Shown here one piece after another: positions 1-6,887 of a stretch of DNA of 8,051 bases. Numbering within the stretch: the first letter of the stretch is position 1; each line of letters opens with the position of its first letter. The DNA lies in NCBI GenBank assembly GCA_021811115.1, contig JAJZPP010000015.1:1-8051 (forward strand). The letters are read 5' to 3'. Origin of the DNA: a bacterium (GTDB lineage Bacteria > Chlamydiota > Chlamydiia > Chlamydiales > FEN-1388). The notes below the pieces were generated by a model that was not told the origin of the DNA, made no database searches, and was given only the letters and a program-made list of their open reading frames with translations. The translations under genes and the position numbers were made by a program.

Positions 1-64
1 TGTGATTATTCCCAGGCTAAGAAAAAAGGATAAGGGACCATAAAGAAACAGCCATGAGTGCTTC

Positions 65-108
65 GCCTCACAATAATCCATGAAAAGCATGGGACATGAG
101 CGCGAGGC
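65..108 (+). other. Self-complementary stretch, possible structured RNA
   Basis: GCCTC (65-69) can pair with GAGGC (104-108). Inside this, CCATG (78-82) pairs with CATGG (88-92) around a five-base AAAAG loop. Together with the hairpin at 119-149 this could be the 3' part of a small RNA or the 3' UTR of a gene off the left edge. I do not recognise an RNA family. The stems are only 5 bp each, so chance is a real alternative. Confidence 0.25.
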
Positions 109-118
109 TTTTCAGAGT

Positions 119-149
119 AAATAATCCGCCCAAATTGGACGGATTATTT
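119..149 (+). terminator. Candidate intrinsic terminator hairpin
   Basis: AAATAATCCG (119-128) is perfectly complementary to CGGATTATTT (140-149). After one mismatch, CC (130-131) pairs with GG (137-138) around an AAATT loop. The 3' arm ends in TTATTTCTTTC, a broken T-rich tail. It would end transcription of a gene lying left of the window, and the A-rich 5' side allows weak activity in the other direction. The stem is A/T-rich and the U-tract is interrupted, so strength is doubtful. AATAATCC also occurs at 72-79 and could pair with GGATTATT at 141-148 instead, so this hairpin may be one of two alternative folds. Confidence 0.45.
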
Positions 150-163
150 CTTTCAGGTCCCTA

Positions 164-324
164 AGGGACTGGGCAAGAATAAATGCTGCAATTTGGATGA
201 GCGAGATTGCCGAGATGTTGCGGATCGCGACGACTCCATAGCGTGCTCTGGACGAGGAGCGATCTGCGACAGATCGGTAATCGCAGCCAGATCAAATTGT
301 AGCAGTTATTTTTGCCCAGTCCCT
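164..324. mobile_element. 161-bp foldback MITE-like element, TA-flanked
   Basis: The ends are the perfect inverted repeat AGGGACTGGGCAA (164-176) and its complement TTGCCCAGTCCCT (312-324). The outer 30 bp of the two arms match at 27 of 30 positions. Complementarity continues with mismatches and a one-base gap to the exact centre, where CCATAGC (236-242) faces GCTCTGG (245-251). The whole element is therefore one long imperfect hairpin without a coding region. A TA dinucleotide sits on both sides (162-163 and 325-326), as expected for a TA target-site duplication. Duplication of TA is typical of IS630/Tc1/mariner elements and of some IS5-family groups. Which transposase would mobilise it cannot be told from here. 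An alternative reading is a REP-like chromosomal palindrome. It ends 25 bp before the kinase operon, so it may carry or displace that operon's promoter. Confidence 0.7.
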
Positions 325-349
325 TAACTCCTACAATGGGAAAGAGCGT

Positions 350-2056
350 ATGAGCGATTCAATTTTTCCTCCCACCCTCCCCGAGGGAGAGATCAGTGTC
401 TCTGGCGTAGGCCATGGCAAAGAAAAAGGGACGATCACAATCAAACAGAATGGCCGTACAGTGGAGTTGCATAACGTCACGATCGTACGAGCGCCACAGG
501 GCAGGGAGCGGGCCGCTTTTGAATCGACAATATGGATGGCTCTACCTCATGCTGAAGGCAACCTGTTAGTTGAGAAGCAGTCTCTTTTGCATGCACTGCA
601 TGAGAAAGTGCCAGGAGAGGCGGCAGAAAAGAGTATCCAAACGATCACAGCCCTCTTTAAAAAGACGTTTGTGACTCACTTGGCCGGCGTCATTGAGAAG
701 GAGGCGATGACAATACGTAAAGTGGAGCTTAAAAGGGAAGCAGAACGTCGGGAAAAGGAGGGCGAAGCGCCACAGACGGTTACACTCGAAGAAGAGGCTT
801 TACAGATAGCTAAGATTAAGGAGAAGGCCAGGGCCACCGCAGAGGTGATCTTCGAGCAGATGGAACGACCTCCTGAAGCCGAGACACTAAAAATCAAAGG
901 AACTACGTATCCAATTCGGATGATTCGGGATCCTGAGACGAAGGAAATCGGCTTTTACGTATCCATGGGTCGATTGGCAGAGGGTGGGGAGAAAGTAATA
1001 AAAGATGTCGTTCAGGTATCCAACGGACAGATCAAACGGCTCGTGAAAGCCTCTCCAAAAAAAGTGGAAGCAGGGGGTAGGAAGCGGACTGCGGAAGAAG
1101 TGGCTGCCGGTCGAGCCAAACTGGCGGCTGAAGCCGCTTTTTCAAAGGAAATGCGACGCAGAGGCGTGCCACATGTGCTCAATATTTGGGAAGTGAGCTA
1201 CCCGAAGGGTGGGATAACAAAGCGGGCCTATATGATGGAGAGATGCGAAGGGGATCTCATGGATGTCGTGGAACCGGCCATCGAAGGGGATCTTGTGAAA
1301 GACGAGGCGTTGGTGCAGATCCTGCCCAAATTCCTCCAGCTTCTCAAGGCCCTTCAGGGTATACATGGGGCAGGTTTAGTGTATCGAGATCTCAAACCCA
1401 ACAATCTTTTGCGTAGAGGGAATGAGATTCGTCTCTCCGATTTTGGATTTGTAGGAAAAGAGGGTGAGCCTGCTCGTTTGATAGGAAGTTCAGGCTTTAT
1501 CGCTCCAGAACTGTATTCCGTAGAGGGAACTGTCAGTGGCGCAGCAGATATGTGGTCGTTCGGTGTTCTGCTCTATTATGGTGTGACAGGAAGGATCCCT
1601 GAGTGGGACTCTATTCAAGAAGTCATGAATAGACTGCATTCGGGTGATGAAGAGATGGTGCGCGACACGGTAGAAGGTATTAAGCCATTTGTGCTGAGTT
1701 CGTTGGAGGCGGAAATGAACGCGGAGAAGGAAGCCGTCGCTGGAATGGGGCTTGAGGAAGAGGAGGTGTCCCTCCGACAGAAAGAAATTGAAACAAGATA
1801 TGCAGCACGCATGCGTTCCATAGAGGAAGCCACTTCTCATCAACCAGTTTTCGAACACCAGTTTGAGGAGTTTACTGGAATGCTGGCGGGATTTCGACAG
1901 GATTTACAAAGCATGGAAGATGGGGTGCGTAAACCCATTTTCGCCCTCATTGCAAAGCTCCTTGGGCCCTTTGAGGAGCGCCCTACGGCTGCACAAGCGT
2001 ATGAGGAACTCCATGCCATACTTGTGGAAGCCCATATGATTCCTCAGGAAGGATAG
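350..2056 (+). CDS. Eukaryotic-like Ser/Thr protein kinase with N-terminal extension
   Basis: This is a 568-residue predicted cytosolic protein kinase that would transfer phosphate from ATP to Ser/Thr of unknown partners. The kinase domain occupies roughly residues 200-560. It shows a degenerate glycine loop (GRLAEGGEKVIK, 207-218), a probable ATP-binding Lys at 233 (LVKAS), the catalytic loop YRDLKPNN (345-352, base D347, with Tyr replacing the usual His), DFG (364-366), APE (385-387), D400 and G405 of the F helix, and the late Arg R544 (ERPT). About 100 mostly charged, helical residues (430-530) are inserted before that last motif, where ordinary kinases are shorter. Residues 1-200 are a non-kinase region, with a highly charged helical part at about 110-175. 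No signal peptide or membrane segment is seen, unlike PknB-type receptors. The start was chosen for the full N-terminus behind GGGAAAGAG (338-346), a modest ribosome site. It is followed after 9 bp by a second kinase gene, probably in one operon. Substrates are unknown. Confidence 0.88.
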   Translation: MSDSIFPPTLPEGEISVSGVGHGKEKGTITIKQNGRTVELHNVTIVRAPQGRERAAFESTIWMALPHAEGNLLVEKQSLLHALHEKVPGEAAEKSIQTITALFKKTFVTHLAGVIEKEAMTIRKVELKREAERREKEGEAPQTVTLEEEALQIAKIKEKARATAEVIFEQMERPPEAETLKIKGTTYPIRMIRDPETKEIGFYVSMGRLAEGGEKVIKDVVQVSNGQIKRLVKASPKKVEAGGRKRTAEEVAAGRAKLAAEAAFSKEMRRRGVPHVLNIWEVSYPKGGITKRAYMMERCEGDLMDVVEPAIEGDLVKDEALVQILPKFLQLLKALQGIHGAGLVYRDLKPNNLLRRGNEIRLSDFGFVGKEGEPARLIGSSGFIAPELYSVEGTVSGAADMWSFGVLLYYGVTGRIPEWDSIQEVMNRLHSGDEEMVRDTVEGIKPFVLSSLEAEMNAEKEAVAGMGLEEEEVSLRQKEIETRYAARMRSIEEATSHQPVFEHQFEEFTGMLAGFRQDLQSMEDGVRKPIFALIAKLLGPFEERPTAAQAYEELHAILVEAHMIPQEG

Positions 2057-2065
2057 AGGTTTATT

Positions 2066-3412
2066 ATGCTTGAACCATATCAAGGCATCGTGCCGAGCTC
2101 TGCCTCCGTAGTCGCCCGGTCTTCTCAACAGGCAACCACGAAGAGTGTGAAGGACCTCTTACAGAAAAAGAAAAGAGCGCTTTCGGATGATTTCGCAGCA
2201 ACGGCCCAACTCGAAGATATTGAGGCATTCGTTTTAGAGCTAGAAAAATACGAAGATTTTCCCGGTAACGCAGAGTTGCTGAATCAAGTCCACGATGCTG
2301 TGCAAAAGCTCTCCAAAAATTCCTCGAAAAACGATCCCATATTTCAAGAGTTGCGGAATCGATTAGCAGTCGTCTTTGTCGGGATTCGCGCAAAGAAGGT
2401 AGAGAAGATAGCTCAGGGGGCGACAAAAAATATTTTTGTTAGAGGAGAGGGCAAAGAAGCTCGACACGTCTTCTTTGTGGCTCGTGGAGGCAGATTTGGG
2501 AAAATTTCGAGGATAGGTAACACTCGAGAGATGCGAGCAGAATTGGCTCAAGCCAGAATGATACGCAAAAAAAAACCTGGGGCAGTGGCCTATCTTGCAA
2601 TTGATGTGGAAGAGGCGTCTGAGGAAGAAAGAATAAAGGGGAAGTACACGCTACGGAGTCAGAAAGCGACGGGAGACCTTGGAAAGTTGCTTTCCGATCC
2701 AATCAAGCGTCCTTCTTCCAAGCAAACGGTATCGTATGGATCGCAATTCCTGCACGGAATGGCTGATATGCACGAGGTCGGTGTTGTTCATGGCGACATA
2801 AAACCTGAGAATCTCCTGACGTATGAGGATGGGACGGTTAAGGTTTCTGACTTTGGGAAGACGAGGGTCCTCAGAGAGGGGGAGGACAGGGTGTATGTTG
2901 GAAATGCGGCTCACTCTCCCCCAGAGGGGCGATTGAGTCACAAGGGCGAAGTATATGGTGCCGGGATCCTGCTCATTCGTTGCTTAGAGGCTCCTTTTGG
3001 GCAAGATCCGCTTATTGCTCCGGAAGAAGGAAAGAAGCCTCGAGTGAGGGAAGAAAGGCGAGGCGTGGAGCGGTTTTTGCTCACAGACAAGAGATGCATT
3101 CAGGTTGATAGGACGACGCTGCGTGGGAAGTTTACCGCGTTTACTCGATCATTCCGTACTTCAATCAATAGGCCGACGGCAGACGATCTCAAGCCGGGTG
3201 AAGAGGCGATCGGAGCGTACATTGATGCGCTCATAGAGCAGATGAAAAAGCATGGTGCTGATGCAAAGGCCGCGGATGAATTGGGAGCTCTCCTGAAAGA
3301 TATGACCAGAGCCGATCCTGCTGCGCGAGTGACGATGAGGGAGGCGAGCGACAGATACGATCCCATCATGGCAAGGCTGGTAGTGCATTCGGGTGCAAAA
3401 AGTGCTTTATAG
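2066..3412 (+). CDS. Divergent Ser/Thr kinase-like protein, possible pseudokinase
   Basis: This is a 448-residue protein with a helical N-terminal region (about 25-110) and a kinase-like domain from about 112 to 435. Visible motifs are a glycine-poor loop (KIAQGATKNIFV, 114-125), VHGDIKPENL (241-250, catalytic base D244, a non-RD kinase with Gly before Asp), SDFG (261-264, D262), SPPEG where APE is expected (284-288) and R421 near the end. Two departures stand out. The strand that normally carries the ATP-anchoring Lys reads VFFVARGG, with Arg140 in the likely Lys place. The F-helix motif normally DxWxxG reads EVYGAG (295-300), without the Asp. HGD in place of HRD is common in active bacterial kinases, so the first difference is the weightier one. 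No membrane segment is seen. AGAGG (2055-2059) sits 6 bp before the ATG and overlaps the upstream stop, suggesting coupled translation with the first kinase. It may be a weak kinase or a regulatory partner of that protein. Confidence 0.82.
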   Translation: MLEPYQGIVPSSASVVARSSQQATTKSVKDLLQKKKRALSDDFAATAQLEDIEAFVLELEKYEDFPGNAELLNQVHDAVQKLSKNSSKNDPIFQELRNRLAVVFVGIRAKKVEKIAQGATKNIFVRGEGKEARHVFFVARGGRFGKISRIGNTREMRAELAQARMIRKKKPGAVAYLAIDVEEASEEERIKGKYTLRSQKATGDLGKLLSDPIKRPSSKQTVSYGSQFLHGMADMHEVGVVHGDIKPENLLTYEDGTVKVSDFGKTRVLREGEDRVYVGNAAHSPPEGRLSHKGEVYGAGILLIRCLEAPFGQDPLIAPEEGKKPRVREERRGVERFLLTDKRCIQVDRTTLRGKFTAFTRSFRTSINRPTADDLKPGEEAIGAYIDALIEQMKKHGADAKAADELGALLKDMTRADPAARVTMREASDRYDPIMARLVVHSGAKSAL

Positions 3413-3419
3413 TTTTGCA
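3394..3419 (+). other. Weak hairpin at the end of the second kinase gene
   Basis: TGCAAAA (3394-3400) is complementary to TTTTGCA (3413-3419), with a 12-base loop that contains the stop codon. No T-run follows, so it does not qualify as an intrinsic terminator. It could slow decay or termination. The 36-bp gap to the next start (3413-3448) holds nothing else I recognise, and no clear Shine-Dalgarno sequence. Confidence 0.2.
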
Positions 3420-3448
3420 AAAGGCTCAGATTACTTAAAAATTGGCAT

Positions 3449-4226
3449 ATGAAGAAACTGACGGCCAATCCATTCAAATTCGGCGATCCTGTGGCAGGAG
3501 ACTACTTCCTCCCACGTCCCGAACTTTCCGCAATCGTACGACAATTCCTGGAGAACCGCATTCACATCGTTCTCATGGGACCCCGCCGTTTCGGGAAAAC
3601 ATCCTTTGTTCTGAACTTACTCAGCACACTCGAACGAGAAGGATATAAATGTCTCCTTTTTGTTCACGGGATCAAGGAAGAGTCTCATTTCTGAAATGCT
3701 CAACAATCCCTCACGCCCCTTATATCGCTCGTGCCAAACAATCGAATTTCCAGCCTTTGGGCCTGAGTTTACCGATTGGGTTGTTCATCGGTTTGCCACA
3801 GTAGGGATCACGTGTGAGAAACAAGCCATTGAACACCTTCGAAAACTGGTTCAAGACACGCCCAATTACGTGCAAATGGTCTGCTTTCACCTCGTCGCCC
3901 AGGCGTGCCTCCACGTTAGGTGTCAGGATGTAGAAAAGGTTCTCGAAACGGTAGCTCGACAAAATGCCTATGCGTATCAAACACTGCTAAATTCGTTAAC
4001 ATCGGCCCAACAACGAGCTCTCAGGCTTGCTGCCAGAGAGAAAAGCTCTCTATTCCAAAAAGGATTGCTTGCGAAATATGAAATTGCAAGCGCTCCGGCT
4101 CTCCATTCTTCCTTAAACGCTCTCAAGGCAAAGGGCATCTTGGATGAACAGGGTACTGGCAAAGGAGCCGTTCTCTTCGACGATCCCTTATTTGCCTTCT
4201 GGCTCAGGATGTCCTTTGATCCATGA
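3449..4226 (+). pseudogene. Broken AAA-type ATPase, internal deletion with frameshift
   Basis: Two overlapping frames together look like one P-loop ATPase of the ATPase_2 (archaeal-ATPase-like) kind. The first frame (3449-3694) gives 81 residues beginning MKKLTANPFKFGDPVAG, then an Arg-containing LPRPEL and Walker A GPRRFGKTS (44-52). After LLF it runs into VHGIKEESHF and a stop at 3692-3694. The second frame resumes the family sequence around 3657-3668 as FLFTGSRKSLISEML and continues to 4226 with the C-terminal helical/winged-helix part, ending LFDDPLFAFWLRMSF. Intact relatives are about 370-390 residues as I recall them, while only about 255 remain here. The missing part is the middle of the NTPase domain, including Walker B. 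Because the junction is out of frame, no functional ATPase can be made. A start for the second frame would need TTG at 3660 without a ribosome site, so I treat it as a remnant. Such stand-alone ATPases often serve in DNA-linked or defence roles, but none can be assigned here. Confidence 0.85.
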
Positions 4227-6767
4227 TTACAACGCTCCATATTTTCTGACAAAGCGCCTCTTCACATAGCCGACGAGCAGGAAATAGGCTCCTGAGATGA
4301 GCGCAAGAGCTCCGTAGTAGGCAGCGGGCGGGGCGACAAACCCAAGATAGGGTCCAAGAGGCGACAACGGAATATAAATCCCAATCATGACTATGGCAAT
4401 CGACATCAGGAGCAAGAATCGGCTCGGACAGCTCTCTATGAAGGGGATTTTCGAGGTTCGGATAATGTGGATGACCAGCGTTTGGGTGCAGAGCGACTCA
4501 AGAAACCACCCAGTGTGAAAGAGCGGCACCTCTGCACGGAAAAGGAAGAGCAGCACGCCAAAGGTGAGAAAATCAAAAATAGAGCTTATGGGGCCGATCA
4601 CAAGCATGAATCGCTTGATATAATCGATATTCCACGGCCTTGGTTTGACCACATAAACTTTGTCTACCGAATCTGTAGGAATAGCTATCTGAGAGATATC
4701 GTACAGGAGGTTGTTGAGCAGAATTTGGATGGGAAGCATGGGCAAGAACGGGAGGAAGAGACTGGCTCCTGTCATGCTGAACATGTTGCCGAAGTTAGAG
4801 CTTGAGCCCATCTTGATGTACTTGACGATATTGCCAAACGTCTTTCTTCCCTCAACGACGCCTACTTTGAGGATGAGCAGACTCTTCTTCAAGAGGATGA
4901 GGTCGGCCGACTCTTTGGCAATATCCACAGCATTGTTGACGGAGATGCCGACATCAGCTGTTTTCAGCGCGGGCGCATCATTGATCCCATCGCCCAGATA
5001 GCCGACGACGTGGCCATTGTCGCGAAGCGCCCTGATGACCCGTTCTTTTTGGAGCGGAAGCAGGCGGGTGAAGATGTTGGTCTTCTCAACGATGGTTGTA
5101 AGCTCCTCGTCAGACGCCCTTTCGACTACCTCTCCTGTGATCATATTGGTTACTTCCAGGCCTACTTCTGTGCAGATTTTTTGGGTCACAAGCTCGTTGT
5201 CCCCTGTGAGCACTTTGAAGTCGATCCCCAGACGCTTCAGCGAGGAGATAGCCTGTGCCGCAGTAGGTTTTGGTGGATCGTAGAAGGCTACGTACCCTTT
5301 GAGCGTCAGCCCCTGCTCATCCTCTTTTGTGTAGACCGTGCGCAACGTGTCCATGTCCTTGTACCCGATGGCGAGAACCCGAAACCCCTCATTGCTGAGT
5401 GTAAAATACTCTTTTTCAAGATCGGCAATCATCGATGGCTCAAAAGTCCCAATATGGCCATTCAGGACATAGTGTGTGCACCGTTTAAAAATCTCTTCCG
5501 GCGCCCCTTTAGCGATAAGCCTGTGGCTGTGGTCCATCTGAACCACCACCGACATGATCTTTCGATTGAAATCAAAGGGGATCTCATCGATCTTTTCAAA
5601 CTGTTTGACAAGGAGCCTCTCATGGTTGAGGATGGCTTTGTCAAGAACATTTTTTAATCCTGTCTGATAAAAGCTATTGATGTAGGCAAAGCGGAGCACA
5701 TCTTCATTTTCATTCCCTTCAATATCGCAGTGCTTTTCGAGCAGGATCTTATCGACGGTGAGCGTGCCTGTTTTATCGGTGCACAGCACATCCATGGCCC
5801 CAAAGTTCTGAATAGAATTGAGCCTTTTGACGATCACTTCTTTTTTGGAGAGGGTAAGCGCTCCTTTGGAGAGGGTGACGGTGACGATCATGGGGAGCAT
5901 TTCAGGGGTGAGGCCGACGGCAACGCCGAGGGAGAAGAGGAGCGCTTGGAGGAAGTCTCCTTCCCGGAGTGCGATAATGGCGAAGATGCATGCCACGAGG
6001 CAGAGCATCGCCTTTATCATGAGCATGGTAAACTGCAACACTCCCCTATCGAAACTGGTGCTCACGCTCATGGTGGACACCTTTTGAAAGAGCTCTCCAA
6101 AGGAGGTTGACTTTCCTGTTTTGATCACCACGGCAAGCGCGGTCCCACTCACGACGCTCGAGCCCATGAAGGCGATATTTTGCAGTTCTGGAGATGGTGT
6201 GGGCATCTTTTCGACTGGGAAGGATTCGCCTGTGATGGAGGCCTGGTTTAAGAAGAAATCCTTGCTCGATAAAATTCTGACATCGGCCGGAATCATGTCC
6301 CCTGCGGAGAGGTCTACAATATCTCCTGGGACCAATTCTGTGATCCGAGTTTCTCGCATTTTGGCGTGTCTGACAACTGTTGCTGTGGTGTGGACCATGG
6401 CGATCAACTTTTCAGCCGCCAGACCAGCGCGGTGCTCTTGAAAAAAGGAGAGGAAGACGCTGATGAGCGCCATGATGGAGATGAGGATGGCATTCACTGT
6501 TTGGTCGAAGAAGAGTGAGACTCCGCCGATGAGAAGGAGGCAAATGACGAGCGGGTTGAGAAATTTTGCGAGGATTTCTACGAGGATGTGCCGTTTCTTC
6601 TTCTTGGCAGGCTCGTTGTACCCATATTCTTTGAGCCGCAGCAACGCCTCATGGTCTGTCAGCCCATTCTCAGAGGTGTTGAGCTTTTCAAACAACTCTT
6701 CCCTTGTGCAGCCAGTGTAGTCAAACTCCCAGGTTTGAGGCTTTGGGGCTCGATGGGTGTGGTTCAT
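4227..6767 (-). CDS. mgtA: Magnesium-transporting P-type ATPase (P-IIIB)
   Basis: This is an 846-residue inner-membrane pump that imports Mg2+ using ATP hydrolysis, closely resembling enterobacterial MgtA/MgtB (about 900 residues). In order it shows a soluble N-terminus (1-65), a first membrane hairpin (about 70-110), the actuator domain with TGES (179-182), a second membrane pair (about 245-300) with GLTPEMLPM (285-293), the phosphorylation motif DKTGTLT (331-337, D331 phosphorylated), nucleotide-binding KGAPEE (420-425), TGDN (521-524), the hinge motif GDGINDAP (592-599), and C-terminal membrane segments (about 660-830) with SNFGNMFS and LLYDISQIAIP. All catalytic residues are present. The frame stays open upstream to 7262, inside the permease gene. 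I chose ATG 6767-6765 because AAGGGA (6777-6772) lies 4 bp before it and the family similarity begins just after. The 292-bp gap upstream argues for its own promoter and possible leader control. Its stop abuts the converging pseudogene's stop. Confidence 0.96.
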   Translation of the reverse strand: MNHTHRAPKPQTWEFDYTGCTREELFEKLNTSENGLTDHEALLRLKEYGYNEPAKKKKRHILVEILAKFLNPLVICLLLIGGVSLFFDQTVNAILISIMALISVFLSFFQEHRAGLAAEKLIAMVHTTATVVRHAKMRETRITELVPGDIVDLSAGDMIPADVRILSSKDFFLNQASITGESFPVEKMPTPSPELQNIAFMGSSVVSGTALAVVIKTGKSTSFGELFQKVSTMSVSTSFDRGVLQFTMLMIKAMLCLVACIFAIIALREGDFLQALLFSLGVAVGLTPEMLPMIVTVTLSKGALTLSKKEVIVKRLNSIQNFGAMDVLCTDKTGTLTVDKILLEKHCDIEGNENEDVLRFAYINSFYQTGLKNVLDKAILNHERLLVKQFEKIDEIPFDFNRKIMSVVVQMDHSHRLIAKGAPEEIFKRCTHYVLNGHIGTFEPSMIADLEKEYFTLSNEGFRVLAIGYKDMDTLRTVYTKEDEQGLTLKGYVAFYDPPKPTAAQAISSLKRLGIDFKVLTGDNELVTQKICTEVGLEVTNMITGEVVERASDEELTTIVEKTNIFTRLLPLQKERVIRALRDNGHVVGYLGDGINDAPALKTADVGISVNNAVDIAKESADLILLKKSLLILKVGVVEGRKTFGNIVKYIKMGSSSNFGNMFSMTGASLFLPFLPMLPIQILLNNLLYDISQIAIPTDSVDKVYVVKPRPWNIDYIKRFMLVIGPISSIFDFLTFGVLLFLFRAEVPLFHTGWFLESLCTQTLVIHIIRTSKIPFIESCPSRFLLLMSIAIVMIGIYIPLSPLGPYLGFVAPPAAYYGALALISGAYFLLVGYVKRRFVRKYGAL

Positions 6768-6771
6768 ATGG

Positions 6772-6777
6772 TCCCTT
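6772..6777 (-). promoter_or_regulatory. Ribosome binding site that sets the mgtA start
   Basis: AAGGGA on the - strand lies 4 bp before ATG 6767-6765. It decides between this start and the many upstream possibilities in a frame that stays open for another 165 codons. Confidence 0.7.
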
Positions 6778-6855
6778 AAACTCGACGTTGTGCCATTTTT
6801 GCGAGCCTCTTCCGAGGACACAAACCCAGTTATAAATAGACATTCGACTATTTTA

Positions 6856-6887
6856 ATTGTACCCTCTCTTCTTTTTAGATCTTGCAA
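6856..6887 (-). promoter_or_regulatory. Weak candidate promoter for mgtA
   Basis: Reading the - strand, TTGCAA (6887-6882) could be a -35 box and TACAAT (6861-6856) a -10 box, about 90 bp before the mgtA start. The spacer is 20 bp, longer than the usual 16-18, so the match is poor. If it is used, transcription would start downstream of the TTCCAA/TTGGAA repeats, which would then act as operator DNA and not as RNA structure. Confidence 0.2.

Larger units (their letters stand above)
1..349. other. Non-coding region upstream of the kinase operon
   Basis: I see no credible gene here on either strand. The contents, left to right, are as follows. Positions 1-64 are an A-rich stretch with nothing recognisable. 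Positions 65-108 are self-complementary (GCCTC 65-69 with GAGGC 104-108, enclosing CCATG 78-82 with CATGG 88-92). Positions 119-149 form a terminator-like hairpin. Positions 164-324 are a foldback MITE-like element. A 25-bp spacer then leads to the first kinase start. I could not pick out a convincing promoter for the kinase genes. A TACAAT at 332-337 lies too close to the ATG to be a normal -10 box. The promoter may therefore lie inside or upstream of the foldback element. Confidence 0.7.

Noticed and set aside
31..42. TAAGGGACCATA at the left edge is repeated in inverted form at 6767-6778, over the mgtA ribosome site.
   Set aside because: A few 12-base matches are expected by chance in 8 kb, and AAGGGA there is explained as a ribosome site.
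332..337. TACAAT as a -10 box for the first kinase gene.
   Set aside because: It would put the transcription start about 7 bases from the ATG, and no -35 match lies at proper spacing.
1490..1858. A 122-codon open frame on the - strand inside the first kinase gene.
   Set aside because: It is the reverse of well-conserved kinase motifs and has no recognisable protein features.
5010..5657. A 215-codon open frame on the + strand inside mgtA.
   Set aside because: It is antisense to conserved P-type ATPase sequence, has no ribosome site and a composition typical of a shadow frame.
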